Of a stretch of 64,000 nt of DNA, positions 19,662 to 27,752 are shown piece after piece. The stretch covers positions 1-64,000 of the forward strand of contig JAFGRD010000042.1 in assembly GCA_016935315.1 (NCBI GenBank), written 5' to 3'. The first letter of the stretch is position 1. The number at the start of each line of letters is the position of its first letter. Below the pieces are notes generated by a model, which ran no database searches, was not told where the DNA came from, and worked only from the letters and a program-made list of their open reading frames with translations. The position numbers and the translations under genes were made by a program. Origin of the DNA: Pirellulales bacterium. Its GTDB lineage: Bacteria; Planctomycetota; Planctomycetia; Pirellulales; Thermoguttaceae.

Positions 19662-19850
19662 CTCCAGCCGTCACGCCGCCTCCAGCCGTCGCGGGAGCCC
19701 GGGGAGGCAGCCGCCCCCCGGAGCGACCTCTTCGCAAATTCCGAGCTAGACTGTAGGTGAGGCGTTTGTTCACCACCAAATCTCAGCGTTCGCCGGTCGG
19801 CTTCTTGCCGAAGACCAGGCGTCCTCGCTTCCTGCATTTGAGGATCTCGG

Positions 19851-21173
19851 ATGATGTCAACCGCTGCGGAGCCTCGAGAAGGCTTGCTGGCCGGGCTGCT
19901 TGCCGACGAAGGTTTTCGGCCGGAGGCTCCCCGATCCATCGAAGAGACGGGGCTGACCACGTCGCTGATTGAATCCCTGATCTGCAAGCATCTGGCGATC
20001 GTCGGCACCAACAGCGGCCGGGGCATCGCCAGGGAGATCTGTATCCCGTATGGAATCCTGGAGGGGCTGTTTCAATCGCTCCGATCACGCCAGATCATGG
20101 TCCACACGGGATCGGCGCCGTTTAACGACTACCACTACTCGCTGACGGAGCAGGGGCGCGAACGAGCCCGTACGGCCTCCGCCGCCTGTGCCTACGTCGG
20201 TCCGTCGCCGGTGCCGCTGATGGACTACGTGCTTTCGGTCGATGCCCAGACGATTCGCGCCGAGGCCCCCAAACGCCAGCAACTGGCCAAGGCCTTCGCT
20301 GATATCTCCATCGACCCTAACCTGTTCGAGAGCCTGGGGCCGGCCGTGAATTCCGGTGCCGGCTTGTTCCTTTACGGTGCGCCCGGCAACGGCAAATCGA
20401 CCCTCGCCCGGAGGATCACGAGCTGCTTCGGTCAGCATATCTGGATTCCCCACGCGCTGATCGAGGACGGGCAGTTGATCAAGCTTTTCGACGCCGCGTA
20501 CCACGACGCGGTCAAAGAGGACGAGCACAGCCTCTTTAAGGCGGCCGAGCATGACAGCCGCTGGGTGAAGATTCGCCGGCCCACGGTGGTCGTCGGCGGC
20601 GAGCTGACCATGGACAGCCTCGAAATCCGACACGACCCGCACGCCAACGTCGGCGAGGCACCGCTGCAATTGAAGAGCAACTGTGGTTGCCTGTTGATCG
20701 ACGATTTCGGACGCCAGCGGATTGAGCCCGCCGAGCTGCTCAACCGTTGGATCGTTCCCCTGGAAAACCGGCACGACTTCCTCACGCTGGCCACCGGCAG
20801 GAAGTTCCAGGTGCCCTTCGAACAGTTGATCATTTTCTCGACCAACCTGGAGCCGGAAGACCTGGTGGACGACGCGTTCCTGCGCCGCATTCCGTACAAG
20901 ATCGAGATCGCCGACGCCGACGAGCAGGAATTCCATCGGCTGTTCCAACTCTACACGGAGTCGTTTGGATGCGAGTATCGCAAGGAAACAGTCGATTACC
21001 TGATTGCAGAACACTACCGGCCCTTGAACCGGCCTTTGCGCCGCTGCCATCCGCGAGACCTCCTGACGCAGATCCAAAACTACTGTGCCTATAACGACCT
21101 GCCGATGGAGCTCCGGCCCGAGTACTTTGATCGCGTGGTGCGCAGCTACTTCACGGGCATCAAGGGCAAGTAG
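19851..21173 (+). CDS. AAA+ ATPase with N-terminal winged-helix-like region
   Basis: A 440-aa cytosolic ATPase. Walker A is GAPGNGKST (residues 176-184), Walker B is LLIDDF (281-286), the sensor-1 segment is FSTN (329-332), and paired arginines sit at 345-346. The first ~120 residues look like a winged-helix module (GIAREICIPYGILEGLF...). The start has GAGGA six bases upstream. It is convergent with the GGDEF-like gene and stands beside the FHA/EAL and kinase-tubulin genes, so a role in the same process, perhaps remodelling a membrane or secretion complex, is possible. I do not recognise a named family. Confidence 0.8.
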   Translation: MMSTAAEPREGLLAGLLADEGFRPEAPRSIEETGLTTSLIESLICKHLAIVGTNSGRGIAREICIPYGILEGLFQSLRSRQIMVHTGSAPFNDYHYSLTEQGRERARTASAACAYVGPSPVPLMDYVLSVDAQTIRAEAPKRQQLAKAFADISIDPNLFESLGPAVNSGAGLFLYGAPGNGKSTLARRITSCFGQHIWIPHALIEDGQLIKLFDAAYHDAVKEDEHSLFKAAEHDSRWVKIRRPTVVVGGELTMDSLEIRHDPHANVGEAPLQLKSNCGCLLIDDFGRQRIEPAELLNRWIVPLENRHDFLTLATGRKFQVPFEQLIIFSTNLEPEDLVDDAFLRRIPYKIEIADADEQEFHRLFQLYTESFGCEYRKETVDYLIAEHYRPLNRPLRRCHPRDLLTQIQNYCAYNDLPMELRPEYFDRVVRSYFTGIKGK

Positions 21174-21228
21174 GGAAGCTCCGGCCCGGCCTCCCGCGGG
21201 TCGGCCCTGATCATGGGCAGTGCGAACA

Positions 21229-22647
21229 TCAATCGGCGTCGTCCAGCGGGCAAAGATCGGGCACGAGCAAGTATTCGCTCGCGCTGCCGGGCGGTCCGGC
21301 GGCCGCGAAACTCTCGCTGGTCAACGGCTCGCTCAGTGCGGCCAACACGTTGGGCGTCACCAATCCCGTCGGCACCTCGTCGTCAACGATCACGATCAGC
21401 GATCGCGAATCACGAGTGAGGAAATCGCGCAGGGTCGCGAAACTCGCATCCTCTTCAAACACCGGAACGTCCGTGGTTACCAGGTCGGCAACGCGCAACG
21501 ACGCAAGATCGAGTCCCGCGGGTCCGTCCACGATGCTCTTCTCGAACAGCAGTCCCGCCAGCTTTCCCTGCTCATCCACGACCGGCAGCGCGCCGTCCCG
21601 TGTGCACTGGAACCATCCGGCCGCCTGACCGACCGTGCAGTCGCCCTGCAACACGAGGGTGCACGGCGTCATGATATCGCGCACCTTGGTGCGGTCGAAC
21701 AGCTTCCCGGGAGCCGCAAAGTCGGCCCACGCCTCGGCGTCGCCGTCGAAATCGCCGTGGCGGACCGTGCAGTCGCGACCGGAGGTCTTGGCCGCCTCCA
21801 GCGCCGAGCCGGCGCGATCGAGTATCTCTTCCGGAGTCTGGGCTTCCCGGGGAACACTGGCAACGCCGAAGCTCGCGGTCAGCCGCACGCTGTCGTCTCC
21901 CAGGCCGAAATCGGTCTCGGCCAGGGCGTCGCGGACGCGATCCGTCCACGCGGGGGCCTCGTCCTCCGACGTGTTGTGCAGCAGAGTGCAGAACCGGCCG
22001 CCCCCGAAGGAGGACAGAACGTCTGTTTGCCGGCACAGCCCGCTCAACAGACCGGCCACGGAGCGGAGCACGTCGTCGCCGGCGGGGTGCCCGTACAAGT
22101 AGTTGATCCTGCCGAGATAGTCCAGGTCCATCAAGATGCAGACGGCCGGTGCGCGTCGCATGCTGCCGCACGAAAGTTCTTCCGAGAGCCGGTCGCAGAA
22201 CAGGGTCCGACTGAGCAGGAGCGTGAGCGGGTCGCGTCCCCCTTGCCGGCAGACTCGGCGTTCGAACTCCAGGACGCGCGCCGCCGTCCTCAGCCGGGCG
22301 AGCAACTCTCCATAGACGATCGGCTTCGTCAGGAAGTCGTCAACGCCGGCCTCCAACGCGTCGGTAAGCTGCCGCGGGCTGGGCTCGCGGACCAACAGAA
22401 ACGTGTGCAGTGGTTGCGGACGCACTTGCCGGTCGGCCGATCCACAGAACTCCAGCGCCTCTTGGCTGTTTGGCTCCGCATCGACGATCAGGACGTCGGG
22501 CGGCGCCGCATCCAACGCAGCCGAAGCCTGCTGCCAGTCGGCCGCCTGTTGCACCGAGTAGCCGAACGCGCCAAGCGACTTGGACAGATGCCGCAGAAGT
22601 CGGCGATCCTGCGCTGTCACCAATACGTTCAGAGGTCGTGACGTCAT
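21229..22647 (-). CDS. Response regulator with degenerate GGDEF domain and CBS pair
   Basis: The 472-aa protein has a receiver domain (residues ~5-125; phospho-acceptor Asp56, conserved Lys108 in TKP), a GGDEF-type domain (~135-300) and a tandem CBS pair (~320-440). The signature that should read GG(D/E)EF is GGGRF at 215-219, so the residues needed for diguanylate cyclase activity are missing, although Asp174 of the metal site remains. It is probably a c-di-GMP or nucleotide sensor rather than a synthase; CBS domains often bind adenine nucleotides. It is divergent from the FHA/EAL gene across 239 bp. Confidence 0.82.
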   Translation of the reverse strand: MTSRPLNVLVTAQDRRLLRHLSKSLGAFGYSVQQAADWQQASAALDAAPPDVLIVDAEPNSQEALEFCGSADRQVRPQPLHTFLLVREPSPRQLTDALEAGVDDFLTKPIVYGELLARLRTAARVLEFERRVCRQGGRDPLTLLLSRTLFCDRLSEELSCGSMRRAPAVCILMDLDYLGRINYLYGHPAGDDVLRSVAGLLSGLCRQTDVLSSFGGGRFCTLLHNTSEDEAPAWTDRVRDALAETDFGLGDDSVRLTASFGVASVPREAQTPEEILDRAGSALEAAKTSGRDCTVRHGDFDGDAEAWADFAAPGKLFDRTKVRDIMTPCTLVLQGDCTVGQAAGWFQCTRDGALPVVDEQGKLAGLLFEKSIVDGPAGLDLASLRVADLVTTDVPVFEEDASFATLRDFLTRDSRSLIVIVDDEVPTGLVTPNVLAALSEPLTSESFAAAGPPGSASEYLLVPDLCPLDDAD

Positions 22648-22844
22648 AGATTACCAGCCCGATAGGTCCGGTCGCCGCGAGCCGCCTCCGGGTGTCCTAC
22701 TCGCCCGTGCACAAAACGGGCCACCGGCACGCGTAACAAGTCCTTCAATAACTTTACCTTACGCCCGGCGGCCCGCAAACCGGCAATCGATCCCCCGCGA
22801 CGGCCACCGGCCACCCCCGCAACGAGGCTAGTTGTCGAATCGAA

Positions 22845-22853
22845 TGCTATACT
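22845..22853 (+). promoter_or_regulatory. Extended -10 promoter of the FHA/EAL gene
   Basis: TGC-TATACT matches an extended -10 (TGn-TATAAT); no good -35 is visible. The predicted start site near 22860 leaves a 5' leader of roughly 27 nt before the ATG at 22887. It probably also serves the kinase-tubulin gene 96 bp beyond. Confidence 0.5.
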
Positions 22854-22886
22854 TGGACTATCGGATACTCTTTAGCGAACCAGACT

Positions 22887-24059
22887 ATGTCAGCACAAGT
22901 GACTCGTGAACCTGCCGTCGACCTGCCGTGGCTGGAGCACTATGGCTTCCAGGGTGGTATGCCGCAGAAGACCCCGTTGGAGGAATTCCCCTTCACGATC
23001 GGCAGGAACGAATCGTCCCATTTGCAGATCGACTCGGCCCGGGTCTCTCGTGAGCACGCAATCATCTCGCGTGAGGGGGACCAGTTTCGCATCCGCGATC
23101 TCGGCAGCACCAACGGCACCTATGTCAACGGTCGGCAGATCGAGGAAGCGGCGCTGGCCGACGGCGACGTGCTGCTGATTGCCAACGTCGAGTTTGGCTT
23201 CTTCTGCCGCTCCGACCAGACGGCACGAAGCACGGTAACGCAGGTCATGGACGTCGACCGGCCACGCCCCAACCATGAGCACCTCGCACAAGGCATCATC
23301 CGGGCAGTACGACGCCTCCAGGAGACCACGGTCCAGCGGAGCTTTCACACGCTCTTCCAACCGGTTGTTTCTCTCTCAGGCGGCCAGCCGGCGGGTTACG
23401 AGGCGCTTTCCGAGGGCGGCGGCCAAGAGCCGTCGGAAGCGGAACGCATCGTGCTGAGCACGGAGTGTCACCTTACCGGCCGGCTGCGCCGCCTGCGCCG
23501 GCTGCTGGCGGCTGAAGAGGCCGGGGGACTCCCCCATGGCGTCGGCCTGTTCGTCAGCATCGATTCTTCGGAAATGGGTTCGCAGCGACTGCTGGAATCG
23601 CTCGCCAAGCTCCGCGACATCCTCCGCGGTGGCCGCCGGCTGGTGGTCGCGCTGCCCGACAGCGCCGCCTCCGACGTCCCCCTTTGCCGCGAGTTCCGCA
23701 GTCGCCTGCAAGGGCTGGGGATCGGCATTGCCTACGACGACTTCTCGGCGGGCGGCGGGCAACTGTTGCAGCAGACCGAGACCGTTCCCGACTTCGTGAA
23801 ACTCAACCAATCGCTCGTCCGCGATCTCGACGACAATCCGGAGCATCAGCGGCAAATCCAGTCCGTCGTCAGTGCCGGCCGTGAAATCGGCTGTGAAATC
23901 ATCGCGGCCGGAATTCGCAGGGCCGAAGAGGCCGAGATTTGCCGGATGCTGGGCTGTCGCTTCGGCCAAGGTGATCTTTTCGGGCCTCCGCGGCCGGCCG
24001 ACTCCTTGCTGGATTCGGCCGACACGGCGGCTCCACTGCAATACTCAACAACAGCTTAG
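22887..24059 (+). CDS. FHA-domain protein with degenerate EAL domain
   Basis: At 390 aa, the N-terminal FHA domain (~30-110) is intact: GR at 39-40, SREH at 54-57 and GSTNGTYVNG at 73-82, the residues that read phosphothreonine. An EAL-type domain follows (~150-375). Its EAL triplet (172-174) and DDF motif survive, but the usual K-(I/L)-D reads K-L-N, the (A)EGVE motif reads AAGIR, and the NxS segment reads SID. Several metal-binding acids are therefore lost and hydrolysis of c-di-GMP is unlikely. With a Ser/Thr kinase downstream, the natural inference is that FHA docks on a phosphorylated partner while the EAL fold binds ligand or protein. Confidence 0.85.
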   Translation: MSAQVTREPAVDLPWLEHYGFQGGMPQKTPLEEFPFTIGRNESSHLQIDSARVSREHAIISREGDQFRIRDLGSTNGTYVNGRQIEEAALADGDVLLIANVEFGFFCRSDQTARSTVTQVMDVDRPRPNHEHLAQGIIRAVRRLQETTVQRSFHTLFQPVVSLSGGQPAGYEALSEGGGQEPSEAERIVLSTECHLTGRLRRLRRLLAAEEAGGLPHGVGLFVSIDSSEMGSQRLLESLAKLRDILRGGRRLVVALPDSAASDVPLCREFRSRLQGLGIGIAYDDFSAGGGQLLQQTETVPDFVKLNQSLVRDLDDNPEHQRQIQSVVSAGREIGCEIIAAGIRRAEEAEICRMLGCRFGQGDLFGPPRPADSLLDSADTAAPLQYSTTA

Positions 24060-24071
24060 GTATCGCACGGC

Positions 24072-24120
24072 GATCTCGAGACGACTCGCAGCGCCTTGAC
24101 GGCACCGCTTCCGCGAGATC
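24072..24120 (+). other. Inverted repeat between the FHA/EAL and kinase-tubulin genes
   Basis: GATCTCG (24072-24078) and CGAGATC (24114-24120) form a 7-bp stem with a 35-nt loop in the 96-bp gap. It could attenuate or process a two-gene transcript. No T-run follows. Confidence 0.3.
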
Positions 24121-24155
24121 CCGACACAAGTTGATTCACAACGATTACGCCCACG

Positions 24156-27100
24156 ATGCCACTATCCGCCTGCAAGACCGCCGAACGCATCGCCGGCTAT
24201 ACGGTTCGCGAACAGATCGGGGCCGGTGGCTACGGTGAGGTATGGAAAGCGGACGCGCCGGGTGGGTTGACCAAGGCGATCAAGTTCGTTTACGGGCACC
24301 TCGACGGCGAACGGGCGGCCTGCGAGCTGAAGGCGCTGAACCGCATCAAAGAGGTCCGCCACCCGTTCCTGCTCTCGCTGGAACGAATCGAGGTCGTCAA
24401 CGGCCAACTGGTAATCATCACCGAACTGGCCGATTGGAGCCTCAAGGATCGCTACGAAGAGTGCAAGAAAACAGGCCTACCCGGCATTCCCCGCAATGAA
24501 CTGCTCGTCTACATGCGCGACGCCGCCGACGCGCTGGACTACATGAGCGAAAAGTTCTCGCTCCAGCACCTGGACATCAAGCCGGAAAACCTTTTGGTCG
24601 TCGGCGGTCGGGTGAAGGTGGCCGACTTCGGGCTGGTGAAGGACGTTCACGGCGCAAGCGTCTCCTTGATGGGCGGCTTGACGCTCGTGTACGCCTCGCC
24701 GGAAGTCTTCGACGGGTGCCCCAGCCTGCACAGCGACCAGTACAGCCTGGCGATTGTCTATCAGGAAATGCTCACCGGTCTGTTGCCTTTCCCCGGCAAA
24801 ACACCAGCCCAATTGACCTCGCAGCACCTCCACAGCAGGCCGCAACTAACGCCACTGCCGGAATCCGACCGCGAGACCATCGCCCGGGCGCTGGCCAAGG
24901 GACCCCAGCATCGCTTTCCCTCTTGCCGAGAGATGATCGACAGTCTCGTGCAAGGCCGGCCTGGGGGGGCCAAGACGTCTGCCCGCGTGAGCGAGCTACC
25001 CGGCGGCGCCCCGACGCTCGTCGACACGGCCTCGCTCGGGGCACAAACCGCGGACACCTCGACCAGGCCGAAACGGGAGTCGAAGCCGGCCTCGCGGGCC
25101 ACCGAGGTGCTCACGCACTTGCCCAGACCATCGCCGCCGCCGGGTCCCGGAGCGCCGGAAGAGCGACTGCCGCGGCAGAGAGGCGCCGGGCTGATCGCGT
25201 TGCCGCCGATCGAGGTGGCGCCGGAGGAAGTCGGCCTGCGGCCCACGCTGGTAGTTGGAATCGGCGGGACGGCCGCCCGTACGCTACGGCGGCTCCACCG
25301 GCGTCTGCACGATCGCTTCGAGGATCTCGCGGCCGTGCCTGCGCTACAGTTGCTCCTGGTCGATACCGACGCCCGCGAGATCCATCGCGCCACGCAGGAC
25401 GACGGCATCGGATTGGCACCCCAACACACGCTCACCATGCCGCTTCGCCAGCGGCAGCAGTATCGCGAGGATTCGGATGAGTTTTTGCGTTGGCTCAGCC
25501 GCCGATGGCTCTACAACATCCCTCGCTCACTGCAGACCGAAGGCCTCCGTCCGTTGGGGCGGTTGGCACTGATCGACCACACCGCAGCCCTCTTCGGCCG
25601 CCTGCGGGCCGCACTGGCGGCGATGACCGACGCCGAGGCCCTGGTTGCGTCTTCGGAAAAGACCGGCATGGCCGTTCGCAACAGTGTGCCGCGCGTGTTC
25701 ATTGTCTCGTCGATCTCCGGCGGCACCGGCAGCGGGATGGTGCTCGACATGGCCTACGCCGCGCGGATGGTCTTGGCGGATGCGGGCTTGGTCAACGAAA
25801 CGGTCTGTGGCATCCTCACCCACTCGACGATTCGCAGCCCCGACGCCAAGGATCTGGCGGTTGCCAACGCCTATGCGTGCTTGAAGGAGCTGCACCACTT
25901 CAGTCGAGTCGGCCGCTATCCTGGCAACCCGGCCAGCCGGTTGCCCGCCTATGAGGAAAACGTCGGAGCTTTCGACGATGCGTACCTGATTCACCTGGGC
26001 GACGACCTGGGCGAGGCCGAGTTCCAGGCCGCGACCGACGCGGTCGCCGAGTATCTCTATCTCGATATCGCCACCGGCGGCGGCGCCTTCTTCGACAAAT
26101 GCCGCCAATCGACCGGAAGGTCGACGGATTCGCGCCGCCCGCCCCCCCAGTTCCGGTCGTTCTCTCTGGCCCAGCTCGGCTGCTCGACGACCGCCATCCC
26201 ATCCGCCGCAACGTCGTTGCTGTGCAAGCAGGTGGTGCAGCGGTGGTGCGGTAAGACGGGAATCGACGGCCGGCAGACGCCGCGCGGAAGTGGTCGCGGC
26301 GATCCATCGTTCTCTCCGGCTGCCGCCCTCGGCGGCCCGGCGTCGAGCGGACCAACGACCGCCGCGCCGCAGGGCGCCGACGCGTTGCGGCTGAGCTGGG
26401 ACGCGCTGTTTGCACAGGTCTACGCCGGCGTGAGGCAAGAACTCGGCGACGATGTGAAGAACGCTCTGCAGAATTGCCTGCAGCAGGGCGCGGATAGCTC
26501 GCCGGACGAGTCGGCAGATGCGCTGCGGCCCCTTCCGTTTGGTGAGGTCCTCCAGCGAATCGACACGCTGCTCGGACGATACAACTACGAGGATGAGCTT
26601 TCGGAGCCGTTCGACGGGTTGTTGCAGCAACCGTTGGCCGGACACGTGAAGGCACTCGCTTCAGAGCGTGCCGCGGAAGTCCGCGACTGGGTCTTTCAGC
26701 TGGCCGATACGTCGGCCGGGCGGGTCAGGGAGGCACAACGCGCCGTCGATTGGACCAGCGAACAACTGCGATCATTGAGGGCGGAGGCCGATCTCCTGCT
26801 GGGCCGGATTCGAGCGAACATTGCACACGTGGAGCAATGCCTTGCGGCGCTTTCTGGAGGAGAGCGTCGCCGGCGACGTCGCTGGCTGGCGATCGGCCGA
26901 GCCTCCCGGGAGAAGACGGAGCTCGAGCGGCGCTGGCTGCAGTACTTCGACTTGCGGCTTAACCATCTGGTGCTGCAAGCGGCCTGTTCACTGCTGCGAT
27001 CGTTGCAGGGAAGGATGCTCGCCGTCGGCGACGAGTTGAAACTGCTCATCCGCGAGCTCAACGTCCTGGCGGAGCAATTCGACGCGTCCACCTTGCTGAG

Positions 27101-27725
27101 CGCCGCGACCGACGTCTCTTCCTCCGACGGCCCGTTCCAACGGTTTTGCAGCTCGGCCGCCAAAACGCTGTGCCAGCGAATGCCCGAGCTGGTCGTGCAG
27201 CTCGACGAACAGGTCTACAAGAGCTTCTTCGCCGAGCACGCCGGGCTGCAAGCTGTCTTGCAGAAGAAGATCGAACTCGACGGGGCGTTCTCGACCACGC
27301 TGCGCCAGGCGGCAAGAGCCGTGATAGTTCGGGCGCTGAATCAGATCGACGCAGCCGGACTACTGCTCGCCGACGAGGCAGCGCCCAAGGAGCCGAACGG
27401 TCTGCTGGACAGCTTCCTCGACTTGGCCAAACCGCCTCGACCGGGGTGCGACGGATCGCAGCGTCTGATGTTGGTCTGCCCCCAAGGAGCGGCCGCCGCA
27501 TCTCTTCAGGAAATCATTCGGGATCGCGCGCAACAGCAACCGTCGGTAATCCATGACCGCGACAGCGACTTGGTGCTGTGCTACGAAATCCAACAGCTCT
27601 CTCTGGGCGCCATGGCCGCCGATCTGATCGCCCATCGCCCCGACTACGCCGAGATCGCCTCTCGGTTGCACACCCGGATCGACATCACCTGGACGCCGCT
27701 GCCCCGCATCGAACAGGCTGAATGA
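24156..27725 (+). CDS. Hanks-type Ser/Thr kinase fused to a tubulin-like GTPase domain
   Basis: This protein has 1189 aa. Residues ~12-265 form a protein kinase: glycine loop IGAGGYGEV (21-29), Lys43, catalytic HLDIKPEN (138-145), DFG (157-159), and SPE in place of APE (181-183). All catalytic residues are present. A Pro/Arg-rich linker (~265-362) leads to a tubulin/FtsZ-superfamily region with VVGIGGTA (367-374), VDTD (403-406) and the nucleotide signature SGGTGSG (522-528). The remaining ~500 residues are helical with a likely coiled coil. The tubulin part resembles the bacterial Tubulin_2/FtsZ-like families outside cell-division FtsZ, which have been proposed to remodel membranes. No transmembrane segment is evident. 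The start has no clear Shine-Dalgarno sequence. Confidence 0.88.
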   Translation: MPLSACKTAERIAGYTVREQIGAGGYGEVWKADAPGGLTKAIKFVYGHLDGERAACELKALNRIKEVRHPFLLSLERIEVVNGQLVIITELADWSLKDRYEECKKTGLPGIPRNELLVYMRDAADALDYMSEKFSLQHLDIKPENLLVVGGRVKVADFGLVKDVHGASVSLMGGLTLVYASPEVFDGCPSLHSDQYSLAIVYQEMLTGLLPFPGKTPAQLTSQHLHSRPQLTPLPESDRETIARALAKGPQHRFPSCREMIDSLVQGRPGGAKTSARVSELPGGAPTLVDTASLGAQTADTSTRPKRESKPASRATEVLTHLPRPSPPPGPGAPEERLPRQRGAGLIALPPIEVAPEEVGLRPTLVVGIGGTAARTLRRLHRRLHDRFEDLAAVPALQLLLVDTDAREIHRATQDDGIGLAPQHTLTMPLRQRQQYREDSDEFLRWLSRRWLYNIPRSLQTEGLRPLGRLALIDHTAALFGRLRAALAAMTDAEALVASSEKTGMAVRNSVPRVFIVSSISGGTGSGMVLDMAYAARMVLADAGLVNETVCGILTHSTIRSPDAKDLAVANAYACLKELHHFSRVGRYPGNPASRLPAYEENVGAFDDAYLIHLGDDLGEAEFQAATDAVAEYLYLDIATGGGAFFDKCRQSTGRSTDSRRPPPQFRSFSLAQLGCSTTAIPSAATSLLCKQVVQRWCGKTGIDGRQTPRGSGRGDPSFSPAAALGGPASSGPTTAAPQGADALRLSWDALFAQVYAGVRQELGDDVKNALQNCLQQGADSSPDESADALRPLPFGEVLQRIDTLLGRYNYEDELSEPFDGLLQQPLAGHVKALASERAAEVRDWVFQLADTSAGRVREAQRAVDWTSEQLRSLRAEADLLLGRIRANIAHVEQCLAALSGGERRRRRRWLAIGRASREKTELERRWLQYFDLRLNHLVLQAACSLLRSLQGRMLAVGDELKLLIRELNVLAEQFDASTLLSAATDVSSSDGPFQRFCSSAAKTLCQRMPELVVQLDEQVYKSFFAEHAGLQAVLQKKIELDGAFSTTLRQAARAVIVRALNQIDAAGLLLADEAAPKEPNGLLDSFLDLAKPPRPGCDGSQRLMLVCPQGAAAASLQEIIRDRAQQQPSVIHDRDSDLVLCYEIQQLSLGAMAADLIAHRPDYAEIASRLHTRIDITWTPLPRIEQAE

Positions 27726-27752
27726 TTGTTGCGGTCTGGCCCGGGGGATCTC

